The notes beneath the pieces were generated by a model. It searched no databases. It had not been told where the DNA came from and saw only the letters and a list, made by a program, of their open reading frames with translations. From positions 3,590-16,149 of the forward strand of contig JAHFOZ010000055.1 of assembly GCA_023261405.1 (NCBI GenBank): a stretch of 12,560 nt of DNA, in the 5' to 3' direction. The stretch comes from Planctomycetota bacterium. GTDB lineage: Bacteria; Planctomycetota; MHYJ01; JACPRB01. Every line of letters starts with the position of its first letter. Within the stretch, counting starts at the first letter, position 1. A program made the position numbers and the translations under genes. Shown one piece after another: positions 1-6,899 of this stretch.

Positions 1-153
1 TCCGACGGCGCCACGGTGCTTCAGGAACTCCAGACCCTGATGCACGAGGAATGGGACATCATCCTGGAGGAGGACCGCCTGCGCCTGCTCCCCCGGCAGG
101 ACGCGCGGCGCTTCTGGAAGGAGTGGTGGCAGGACGAGCAAAAGCGTCGTTGA
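1..153 (+). CDS. C-terminal fragment of an unidentified protein (5' truncated by window edge)
   Basis: Frame 1 is open from the first base to a TGA at 151-153 and gives the last 50 residues of a protein. The fragment is rich in charged residues and tryptophan (it ends ...RRFWKEWWQDEQKRR) and looks mostly helical, with leucine-spaced stretches (LQELQTLMHEEW). Third codon positions are almost all G or C, as in the rest of the window, which supports real coding. I do not recognise a family from so short a tail and assign no function. It converges on the minus-strand gene ending at 253, with an inverted repeat between them. Confidence 0.6.
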   Translation, partial: SDGATVLQELQTLMHEEWDIILEEDRLRLLPRQDARRFWKEWWQDEQKRR

Positions 154-161
154 GAACATTC

Positions 162-247
162 ACCGCAGAGAAAACGGAGACAACGGAGGAAGGTTGGGGG
201 GGCCCAACGTAAGAACTCGTCGCCGTTGGCTCCGTGCCCTCTGCGGT
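162..247. repeat. Long imperfect inverted repeat between convergent genes
   Basis: The left arm 162-186 (ACCGCAGAG, 4 nt, CGGAG, 1 nt, CAACGG) is the reverse complement of the right arm 223-247 at 20 of 25 positions. The loop contains a second small hairpin: GTTGGG at 193-198 and CCCAAC at 203-208. The element fills the gap between two convergent genes and would form a large hairpin in transcripts from either side, so it may terminate both. The modules 'CGCAGAG' and 'CGGAG' resemble a type of dispersed (A)CAGAG repeat that I recall from many environmental genomes. That link is from memory; the inverted symmetry is seen directly. Confidence 0.6.
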
Positions 248-252
248 TCGTT

Positions 253-1914
253 TCACTTCCGGGCGTGGAGCGCCTTCAATGAAGCGGTCACATCCGCAAG
301 GGAGCCCACGACGACGTAGTGGCGGAAGGCGTGGTCCCCGGGAGCCGGGTCCTTGGTGCGGAACACCGAATTCCACTTCACCACCTTCTCCGCCGGGAAC
401 CGCCAGCGCCCATACCCGGGTCCCTTGAACCCTGCCGGCGTCTGATCTGCGGAGAGTATCCCCATCGCGTGGCTCCCCGACTCCGTAGAGAGGATCACCG
501 GCCGTGGCTGCTCGCCGGGTCCATCGGTAAGCGGTCGGGACTCCCCCGCCTCGGCATCGAAGCACAGGAACCTGGAGAACTCCGGCGGCATGTACCCCGT
601 GAGCGCTTCGAACTGTCCGAAACCGTGCTTCTCCCCCGCCGGCACCGTGAACGTCGTCGTGTATTCGATCACGTGCGGCAGGCCCGGCAGGCCGATCGAC
701 ACCTTCCGCGCCAGCAGGTGATTCGAGAGGACTTTCGTGTTCCTCGCCGGGTGGCCGAGCGATTTCTCCCCGGGCCGCAGCCAGAAGGCCATCTGCGTCC
801 GCGCCTCCAGCGTGCGCCCCTCGGCGCGCATGGACAGGAGAACGCTCGTGCTCAGCGGCCCCGCCCCGTCGCTCATCGAGCCCGCCTCGGTGGGGTTGAA
901 GGTCTCCGGCACGAAGGGCGCGCCCGCGTCGAAGCTGGAGGCCGATTGAAGCTGCCTCCCGTGATCCGTGCTGTCGATGAACTCCTTCCCGCTCCAGGTC
1001 AGCGAGTGGATCGCCCCCGCGAGCCGCTCGGTGGTCCGGATCACGATCTCCGACCCGCCTGCCGGGGCGCGGATCGCCGAGTCGCCCGAGGCGGCCTTGA
1101 GCCCCTCCCCCTTCGCCCGCGTCACCGTGTACTTCCCCTCCCGCGTGATCGCGATCGTCAGCTCGCGCCGGGCCGCATCGAAATGGAAGCCCTCGTGCAC
1201 GCCGCCCAACGGATGCCGGAAGATCGTCCCGCGATCCTCTCCAGATGCGGAGTACTGCCGGACTCCGCGATACGTCTCCGCGACCGTGACGTTCCCTTCC
1301 GCATCCCGAGCTATCCCCTGCGCCTGCAGGTAGCCTCGTCCCCGGAGCGGCACCCACCCGAGGAACTCCCCGGAAGGAAACCGGAACTTCGCAAGGATCC
1401 GCATCTCGGCCGCCCCCGCGGGGATCGTGTCCGCCGCCGCGATAAAGCTGTCGCCCGAGATCCTCGGCCCGCCAACGACCACGACCTCGCGTCCGTCCGG
1501 GGCCTTCGGCATCGCGAGCTCGCGGAAGCCCTCGTGCTCCAGCGTGACCCCGTCGAACCACACCAGGCGCACGGGCGGATTGTGGCCGGCCTTGGCGAAA
1601 GTATAGACCTTCCCCTCATGGACCTCGGGCGCGCCGAGGTGGTCGAACTTCGTCCCGGCGAAGTCCGGATGGAGGAAGACGCCGGTGTTCCGGACCAGTT
1701 CCGACTGGAAGGCGCGGAAATCGTCGGACGGATATCGGTAGACCTGGGCCTCGTGCGTCACGATCCACGACCCCCCCGGTCCTTTCGTCACTCCCTGGTG
1801 TCCCAGACCGGGCCTCCCGCCGTCGGCCATCAGCACGGTGTCCTGCGGGGCATCCGCGTTGATGCCCTCCGGTTCCTGTACCAGGACGAGGCCGGCCAGC
1901 AGCAGAAGTTCCAT
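253..1914 (-). CDS. Secreted two-domain protein of unknown function (propeller-like N-terminus, beta-sandwich-like C-terminus)
   Basis: 553 aa from the chosen ATG at 1914. This start gives a compact signal peptide (MELLLLAGLVLVQEPEG); an earlier in-frame ATG at 1977 would add a charged 21-residue extension without export character. Residues about 30-265 read like beta-propeller blades (YLQAQGIARDAEGNVTVAET, then GVRQYSASGEDRGTIF), as in NHL/SMP-30-like domains. Residues about 295-550 form a second, beta-rich region with distinctive motifs: SLTWSGKEFIDSTDHGRQL at 304-322, ETFNPTEAGS at 337-346 and YGRWRFP at 501-507. I recall DHGRxLQS / FNPTEAG motifs in uncharacterised secreted proteins but no assigned activity. 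It may bind or process a carbohydrate at the surface; this is inference from fold-like appearance only. No clear Shine-Dalgarno precedes the ATG. Confidence 0.8.
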   Translation of the reverse strand: MELLLLAGLVLVQEPEGINADAPQDTVLMADGGRPGLGHQGVTKGPGGSWIVTHEAQVYRYPSDDFRAFQSELVRNTGVFLHPDFAGTKFDHLGAPEVHEGKVYTFAKAGHNPPVRLVWFDGVTLEHEGFRELAMPKAPDGREVVVVGGPRISGDSFIAAADTIPAGAAEMRILAKFRFPSGEFLGWVPLRGRGYLQAQGIARDAEGNVTVAETYRGVRQYSASGEDRGTIFRHPLGGVHEGFHFDAARRELTIAITREGKYTVTRAKGEGLKAASGDSAIRAPAGGSEIVIRTTERLAGAIHSLTWSGKEFIDSTDHGRQLQSASSFDAGAPFVPETFNPTEAGSMSDGAGPLSTSVLLSMRAEGRTLEARTQMAFWLRPGEKSLGHPARNTKVLSNHLLARKVSIGLPGLPHVIEYTTTFTVPAGEKHGFGQFEALTGYMPPEFSRFLCFDAEAGESRPLTDGPGEQPRPVILSTESGSHAMGILSADQTPAGFKGPGYGRWRFPAEKVVKWNSVFRTKDPAPGDHAFRHYVVVGSLADVTASLKALHARK

Positions 1915-2058
1915 GGGTTCCCAGTTACTATGCGATGACGACCGCCGCGGGGGAAGACAAAGCGGGGGCGGTCGCAAGGTGCGGCTGCGTTGAATCGGCC
2001 AGCGGATCGAGCTCAGGTCACACCCGGCATGCTTCCCTTGCCTGGCCCGGCAGATCGG

Positions 2059-3669
2059 TCAGCGCGCCGCCACGGCCTCCGCCTGGATGCGTTCGCGCTC
2101 GGCACGCGACTCCTTGATGGCATGTTCCAGCTCCTCGTCGGCGAGCTGGGTGAGATCCGCCGCCGCGCTCTTCAAGTTGCCGTGCTCCACCGCCTGCGAA
2201 ATCACCTCCGCCTTGGTGGCCCCCCCCTTCTTCCCGAGGAAGGGCTTGATGACCAGGCGGAGGACGTCCCGGACCGGCATGTGGCGCATGAAGCGCCGCA
2301 GGAGCCTCAGGGTCTGGATCGGATACCGGGTGAACTTGTACAGGATCAGCTTGCGCATCTCCTCGGAGCGGATCTTGTGGACCACCTCTCCGGGGAGGAC
2401 CGTCGGATCGATCGACGAGCACTTGTAGTATTTGTACCAGTCGGTCACGTCGTTCACGAGCCCGCGCTTCACGTACTCCTGCCAGAGCGGGGTCCCGCGG
2501 TAGACGCAGAGGCGGTTGAAACCGAAACTGTCGACACGGATCTTCGACGCGAACTTGAAGGTCGCGCGCAGGTCCGCCTCCGTCTCGTCCGGGATGCCCA
2601 CGACGAAGAACCCGTGGACGATCTCGATGCCCGCGTTCTTGGCGTTGCGGACGGCGTTCTCGATCTCGGCGAGGGTCTGCTCCTTCTTCAGGCGGTCGAG
2701 GATCCTCTGGCTCCCGCTCTCGATGCCAAACATGATCGTACGGCAGCCCGACCTGGCGAGCTTCGGGAACAGGTGCTGCGCCGTGGAGTCGACTCGCCCC
2801 TCGAGCCCGTACTTGATGGTGTTCTTCATCTCGATCAGGCCGTCGCACATGGCCTCGATCCGCTTGGGCTGGAGGAGGAAATGGTCGTCGACGAAGTAGA
2901 CCGAGCCGTAGCCGTGATCCATCAGGTGTCTGAACTCCCCGAGCACGTGCTTCGGGCTGCGCGAGCGCCACTTCCCCTCGTTGAAGATCGGGATGTCGCA
3001 GAACACGCAGGGCCAGGGGCAGCCGCGCGAGGTCTGCATCGTGGTGAACTTGTCGAGAGACAGGACGGCCGGGACGTCCAGAGGCATGGACTCCACGAAG
3101 TCGAGTGGGACGCTCTCGCGATCCGGGTAAGGCCACTGGTCGAGGTCGCGCGGCAGCGGCCGGTTGGGGTTCTGCTGGACCTTCCCGTCCTTCTGCCAGG
3201 TGACGCCGAGCACCGTGCCCGGGTCTTCGAGGCGCTCCAGCAGGTCCAGGATGAGCTGCTCTCCGTCGCCGCGGCAGACGAAGTCCACTTCGGGCACCTG
3301 CATCTTCACCAGCTGCGCGTTGAGCGAGGCGAAGACGCCGCCGAAGGCGAGCTTGACCTTGGGGTCGGCCGCGCGCAGCTGCCGGGCCAGGATCTTCGCG
3401 TACGGGTAGCTCGTGGTGGAGAGGAAGCTCAGCCCCACGAGGGCGGGCTTCTGTCGGAGCACCTCCTGCAGGATGACCTCGTTGGGCGTCTCCGGGTTGG
3501 CCTGGTCGAACATCACGACCTCGTGGCCCGCCCGCTTCAGCACCGAGGAGAGGGACATGATGCCGATCGGGGGGAACCCCATGACCTGCAGTTTCCCGTT
3601 CCCGCCCTGCTTCTTCCGCGGGATGGCATAGAACTGCGGGTCCCGGACGTGGACGAGGAAGACCCTCAT
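2059..3669 (-). CDS. B12-binding-domain radical SAM protein
   Basis: 536 aa. Residues about 1-150 form a cobalamin-binding-like Rossmann domain (GFPPIGIMSLSSVLKRAGHE at 31-50, then a CRGDGEQ motif at 132-138). It lacks an obvious DxHxxG base-off motif, as many radical SAM fusions do. The radical SAM core follows, with the cluster-binding motif CPWPCVFC (Cys217, Cys221, Cys224), a FGIESGS motif at 314-320 and GFFVVGIPDET at 353-363. Such proteins use SAM and a [4Fe-4S] cluster to make a 5'-deoxyadenosyl radical; characterised relatives methylate or rearrange lipids, antibiotics or pigments. Residues about 480-536 are a charged, helical tail that I do not recognise. The ATG at 3669 has a good GGGAG 7 nt upstream. 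It is divergent from the TIM-barrel gene. The substrate cannot be told from sequence, and no obvious partner biosynthetic gene is adjacent. Confidence 0.9.
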   Translation of the reverse strand: MRVFLVHVRDPQFYAIPRKKQGGNGKLQVMGFPPIGIMSLSSVLKRAGHEVVMFDQANPETPNEVILQEVLRQKPALVGLSFLSTTSYPYAKILARQLRAADPKVKLAFGGVFASLNAQLVKMQVPEVDFVCRGDGEQLILDLLERLEDPGTVLGVTWQKDGKVQQNPNRPLPRDLDQWPYPDRESVPLDFVESMPLDVPAVLSLDKFTTMQTSRGCPWPCVFCDIPIFNEGKWRSRSPKHVLGEFRHLMDHGYGSVYFVDDHFLLQPKRIEAMCDGLIEMKNTIKYGLEGRVDSTAQHLFPKLARSGCRTIMFGIESGSQRILDRLKKEQTLAEIENAVRNAKNAGIEIVHGFFVVGIPDETEADLRATFKFASKIRVDSFGFNRLCVYRGTPLWQEYVKRGLVNDVTDWYKYYKCSSIDPTVLPGEVVHKIRSEEMRKLILYKFTRYPIQTLRLLRRFMRHMPVRDVLRLVIKPFLGKKGGATKAEVISQAVEHGNLKSAAADLTQLADEELEHAIKESRAERERIQAEAVAAR

Positions 3670-3732
3670 GGTGCTTCTCCCAAGCGGACCAGTTTATCAG
3701 GCCTGAGGGGCCCGATCTAGGACAATTGTGGT

Positions 3733-3743
3733 ACCAATTTGGT
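3733..3743. promoter_or_regulatory. Short palindrome in divergent promoter region
   Basis: ACCAA-T-TTGGT is a perfect 5+1+5 bp palindrome in an AT-richer patch of the 130-bp region between divergent genes. It overlaps an adjacent GGTACC centre. It could be an operator, but so short a palindrome can occur by chance and no regulator is encoded nearby. Confidence 0.2.
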
Positions 3744-3760
3744 CCGATTTGCATGACCCG

Positions 3761-3790
3761 TTGCGCACGGCCGTCCCGGTCCGCTATGCT
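3761..3790 (+). promoter_or_regulatory. Sigma-70-like promoter, apparently leaderless, for the TIM-barrel gene
   Basis: TTGCGC (3761-3766) and TATGCT (3785-3790) are separated by 18 nt. Nine bases separate the -10 hexamer from the ATG at 3800, so transcription would begin at or within about 3 nt of the start codon. No Shine-Dalgarno sequence lies before that ATG, which agrees with leaderless translation. Confidence 0.5.
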
Positions 3791-3799
3791 GGGGATTCC

Positions 3800-4636
3800 A
3801 TGTACCTCGCCTACAACACGAACGGGCTCGCCCATCACCGGCTGGACGAGGCGCTCCGCATGCTGGCCGACCTGGGCTACAAGGGCGTGGCCCTCACGCC
3901 CGACGTGCCCCACCTCGACCTCCTGACCACCGACGAACGAGACTGGGAGAAAGCCCGCCTGACGCTGGAACGCCTCGGGCTCCGCTGCATCCTGGAGACT
4001 GGGGCGCGCTACGTCCTCGACCCGCGCCGCAAGCACTGGCCGAATCTGTTGTCGGGCGACGCGGACGCCGCCGGACGCCGCATGGATTTCTACCGCCGCG
4101 CCTTCCGGATGGCGAAGGCGCTGGGCGCCGAGGGGGTCTCGATCTGGAGCGGCGCGTGCGAGGCGGGCGATGCGCCGGAGGCGGCCTTCGCGAGGCTCCT
4201 CGAGCGCCTTCCCCGCCTCCTCGATGACGCGCGCGACTCCGGGACGCTCGTCTGCTTCGAGCCCGAGCCCGGCATGCTCGTCGACTCGATGGCCCGCTAC
4301 CGGGAGCTCCGCGCCCGCCTGAAGCGGGACGACCTCATGACGACGATCGACGTGGGCCATCTCCTGGTCACCGAGTCGGGCGCCGCCCACGCGCACCTCG
4401 CGGAGTGGGCCCCCACGCTCCGGAACGTGCAGCTCGACGACGCCCGCCGCGGCGTGCACGAGCACCTGATGCCCGGGCAGGGCGAGGTCGATTTCGCGGC
4501 CGTCTTCGGCGAGCTCCGCCGCCTGGGCTACCAGGGCCCGCTGGCCTTGGAGCTCTCGCGCGACAGCCATCGCGCCGCCGAGGCCGCCGCGGAGGCGTAC
4601 CGGAAGCTCGCCCCGCTCCTCGAGCGGACGGCCTGA
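3800..4636 (+). CDS. Sugar phosphate isomerase/epimerase-like TIM-barrel protein (xylose isomerase-like, AP endonuclease 2 superfamily)
   Basis: 278 aa from the ATG at 3800. This start is preferred over the in-frame ATG at 3728 because the family begins directly at the first strand (MYLAYNTNGL...LRMLADLGYKGVAL) and because a promoter overlaps the longer N-terminus. Likely metal ligands are visible in family order: Glu154 in CFEPEPGM, Asp184 and His187 in DVGHL, His220/His222 in VHEHLMPGQGEVDF, and Glu251 in ALELS. This set is typical of the divalent-metal xylose-isomerase-like fold (sugar isomerases, epimerases, endonuclease IV relatives). The length is normal for the family. The PLP enzyme at 4671 starts 34 nt downstream on the same strand and is probably co-transcribed. 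The substrate is not deducible. Confidence 0.88.
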   Translation: MYLAYNTNGLAHHRLDEALRMLADLGYKGVALTPDVPHLDLLTTDERDWEKARLTLERLGLRCILETGARYVLDPRRKHWPNLLSGDADAAGRRMDFYRRAFRMAKALGAEGVSIWSGACEAGDAPEAAFARLLERLPRLLDDARDSGTLVCFEPEPGMLVDSMARYRELRARLKRDDLMTTIDVGHLLVTESGAAHAHLAEWAPTLRNVQLDDARRGVHEHLMPGQGEVDFAAVFGELRRLGYQGPLALELSRDSHRAAEAAAEAYRKLAPLLERTA

Positions 4637-4670
4637 GCTCCCTTCCGGTGTCTCATTCTGCGGGACGGGC

Positions 4671-5819
4671 ATGATCTACCTGAACAACGCCGCGACCACC
4701 TGGCCGAAGCCCGAGGAGGTCTACCAGGCCGCCGACCTCAGCTTCCGTCAGATGTGCAGCCCGCTCCGCGCGTCCTCGCGCGAGGACTGCGACACGTACC
4801 CGCTCCTCGAGGAGGCGCGCAAGGAGGTGGCCTCGTTCCTGGGCGCCGCCGACCCCGAGCGCGTGGTCTTCACGCCGGGCTGCACCTACTCGCTCAACCT
4901 CGCGATCCTCGGGCTCCCGTGGCAGCCGGGCGATGTCGCGGTGATGAGTGGCCTCGAACACCACGCAGTGTCGCGTCCCCTCCGGAAGGCCGCGCGCGAG
5001 AAGGGCATCCGCTTCGAGGTGGCCCCCTGGCGTCCGGGCGTGCCGATCGACCTGGACTTCGTGGAGCGCACGCTGAAGGCGGGGCGCGTCCGCCTCGTCG
5101 CCTGCACGATGGCGAGCAACGTGACGGGGGAGATCCTCCCGGTGCGGGAGGTCGCGAGGCTCGCCCACGCCCACGGGGCGCTCTGCCTCGCCGACGCCGC
5201 GCAGTCGGCCGGGCTGCTCCCCATCGACCTTGCCTCGCTGGGCGCGGACCTCCTGGCCTGCGCGGGCCACAAGGGGCTCCTCGCCCCGCCCGGAGTGGGC
5301 GTGCTCGCCGTCGCGCCCGGGATCCATCTGAACTCGCTTGCGGAGGGCGGCACGGGGAAGGATTCGGGGAAGCACGCGATGAACCTGGCGCACCCGCTCG
5401 CCCTCGAGGTGGGAACGCACATCCTCCCGGCGATCGCGGGCCTGGCGGCGGGGGTGAAGTGGATCCGGAAGACGGGGGTGGACCGCATCCGCGCGCACGA
5501 GATGACGCTCGCCGCCCGCTTCCTGGCGGGCCTCGAGGGCATCCCCGGCGTCACCGTCTACGGCGCGAAGGAGCCGGAGGCCCGCACCGGCGTGGTCTCG
5601 CTGACGCTGCGGGGCCACGCCCCGAAGGATCTCGCCCGCCGCCTCTCCGACGAGCGCGACATCGTGACCCGCGCGGGCTTCCACTGCGCGCCCCTCGCGC
5701 ACGAGACGATCGGCACCCTGCCCGGCGACGGCACCCTCCGTTTCGGGGTCGGATACTTCAACACGGAGTCGGACATCGACGCCGCGCTCGACGGCCTCCG
5801 CGAGGCGGCGCGCGGCTGA
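4671..5819 (+). CDS. Class V aminotransferase fold PLP enzyme, cysteine desulfurase / selenocysteine lyase-like
   Basis: 382 aa, full length for the family. Motifs in order: YLNNAATTWPKPE at 3-15; a PLP-stacking His in LEHHA (95-99); SNVTGE at 149-154; the cofactor-binding Asp175 and Gln178 in LADAAQSAG; the Schiff-base lysine Lys201 in CAGHKGLLAPPGVG; the likely persulfide-carrying Cys339 in RAGFHCAPLAHETIG; and RFGVGYFNTESDID at 357-370. Enzymes of this type take sulfur (or selenium) from cysteine or selenocysteine. The N-terminal NNAATTWPKPE and C-terminal GYFNTE signatures fit, from memory, the desulfurase subfamily TIGR01977 (prototype EF2568), some members of which lie in selenium-related gene neighbourhoods. 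It is probably translated from the same transcript as the TIM-barrel gene. It ends 3 nt from the convergent minus-strand gene. Sulfur versus selenium specificity cannot be decided here. Confidence 0.9.
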   Translation: MIYLNNAATTWPKPEEVYQAADLSFRQMCSPLRASSREDCDTYPLLEEARKEVASFLGAADPERVVFTPGCTYSLNLAILGLPWQPGDVAVMSGLEHHAVSRPLRKAAREKGIRFEVAPWRPGVPIDLDFVERTLKAGRVRLVACTMASNVTGEILPVREVARLAHAHGALCLADAAQSAGLLPIDLASLGADLLACAGHKGLLAPPGVGVLAVAPGIHLNSLAEGGTGKDSGKHAMNLAHPLALEVGTHILPAIAGLAAGVKWIRKTGVDRIRAHEMTLAARFLAGLEGIPGVTVYGAKEPEARTGVVSLTLRGHAPKDLARRLSDERDIVTRAGFHCAPLAHETIGTLPGDGTLRFGVGYFNTESDIDAALDGLREAARG

Positions 5820-5822
5820 GGG

Positions 5823-6899
5823 TCAGCGATAGAGGCGCTCTTCCCGGGGGAGGTCATCGACGCGCCAGCCGCCGGCGAAGACCCGGAGGAAGCGCCTGGG
5901 CCGGAAGCCTTCCAGCAGGGGGTTGGGCTTGAACGTGACCTGCACGCCGGAATTGCCGGGAACGGGCGGGACGGCCTTCACCTCCAGCACCGGGCCCCGC
6001 CGGACATCGTTGTTCTGGTCGTACGTGCGCAGCGATTCCTCAGCGACCGCCGCCGCGACGTGCTCCTTGACGCGAACCTCCTTGAGGAGCGAGGGGTCGG
6101 CGGCGTCGAAGAGCGTGACGGTCACCGTCCCGGCCTGGTTGTCCACGACCTCGATCCAGCACCCGAGTCCGTGCTCGCGCTGGAACAGCTTGTGCGTCTC
6201 GAGCTGCCGCTCCCGGGCGACGGCGCGGCTCTCGTCGTCCAGCCAGAGGTCCGTGCAGCGGCCGGCCCCCTTGAGCGTGCAGACGGTGAGGTTCGCCAGG
6301 ACGTGCTGACCCACGGCCAGGTCCGCGAACCTGGCGAGGCCGCGCCCCTTCCACACGCGCGTCGCGGGCCCTATCTGGAAGGTCGTGGGCTTCGCGTCGG
6401 CCTGGCCGTCGGCGCCGATGCCCGTGAGGACGAGCCGTCCCTTGTCGGCCTCCACCGTGTCCACGCGCCAGGCCCGCTTCAGCCGCGTGAGGCGGCTGAA
6501 ATCGTCCTCCAGCTGCAGCGCCCGGTTGAAGACGGGCTTCTGGTTCTTCGCGGGGGCGTCCTGCACGAAGAAGAGGCCGTGCAGGTGCGTCCCGATCGGG
6601 ACGTCGCGCAGCTCCGCGAAGGAACCGTGGAACATCGTTTTCGCATAGGGGAGCAGCGAGAAGGGCAGGGCGATGTCGTAGTCGTCCGTGCGCTGGGAAT
6701 CATTGCGGTCGGGACGGAGCGTCCCCGTCCGGGTGACGGGATCCACCCCGATGAGCTCCCCGGCGATCTCGCGCGCCGTGCCCGCGGCCGGAAACTCGCC
6801 GGGCCTGGTCTGGGTCCAGGGCGGCGGACCGTCGGCCTGCCCTGAGCCGGGTCGAAGGGCCGCGGGAAAGCAGACCAGGATCGCGAGGGCCGCCCGCAT
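5823..6899 (-). CDS. Secreted protein of unknown function, last gene of the DUF1592-DUF1552 operon
   Basis: 358 aa with an N-terminal signal peptide (MRAALAILVCFPAALRPGSG, probably cleaved near GQA-DG). The mature part is beta-rich with no recognised catalytic motif. Conspicuous segments are PPPWTQTRPGEFPAAG after the signal, a FGSFAELRDVPIG-like stretch (here HGSFAELRDVPIGTHLHGLFF) and several segments of OB-fold or barrel-like appearance (GRLVLTGIG; AGTVTVTLFDA). The ATG at 6899-6897 begins at the base next to the TAG stop of the DUF1552 gene (TAGATG), so translation is probably coupled. The signal peptide carries a 20-bp dispersed-type repeat in its coding DNA (see the repeat entry). I recall similar proteins in planctomycete-like genomes but know no function. 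Confidence 0.85.
   Translation of the reverse strand: MRAALAILVCFPAALRPGSGQADGPPPWTQTRPGEFPAAGTAREIAGELIGVDPVTRTGTLRPDRNDSQRTDDYDIALPFSLLPYAKTMFHGSFAELRDVPIGTHLHGLFFVQDAPAKNQKPVFNRALQLEDDFSRLTRLKRAWRVDTVEADKGRLVLTGIGADGQADAKPTTFQIGPATRVWKGRGLARFADLAVGQHVLANLTVCTLKGAGRCTDLWLDDESRAVARERQLETHKLFQREHGLGCWIEVVDNQAGTVTVTLFDAADPSLLKEVRVKEHVAAAVAEESLRTYDQNNDVRRGPVLEVKAVPPVPGNSGVQVTFKPNPLLEGFRPRRFLRVFAGGWRVDDLPREERLYR
6840..6859. repeat. Imperfectly palindromic dispersed-type repeat inside a signal-peptide coding region
   Basis: The 20 bp on the minus strand read CCCTTCGACCCGGCTCAGGG. They have CCCT/AGGG ends and a near-palindromic GAnCCGGnTC centre. From memory, the pattern CCTTCGAC-n-GCTCAGG is a very common dispersed repeat in many bacterial and metagenomic genomes. 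When translated it leaves the peptide LRPGSG(Q), exactly as found here at residues 15-21 of the secreted protein. Confidence 0.55.

Noticed and set aside
319..1938. A 539-codon + strand frame opposite the secreted two-domain protein
   Set aside because: It is Arg/Pro-rich without a recognisable fold, while the minus-strand frame has a signal peptide and patterned beta-rich sequence.
2018..4672. An 884-codon minus-strand frame across the radical SAM gene and the TIM-barrel gene
   Set aside because: It runs in the wrong frame through the radical SAM gene and antisense to the TIM-barrel gene. Both real genes have full motif sets in their own frames.
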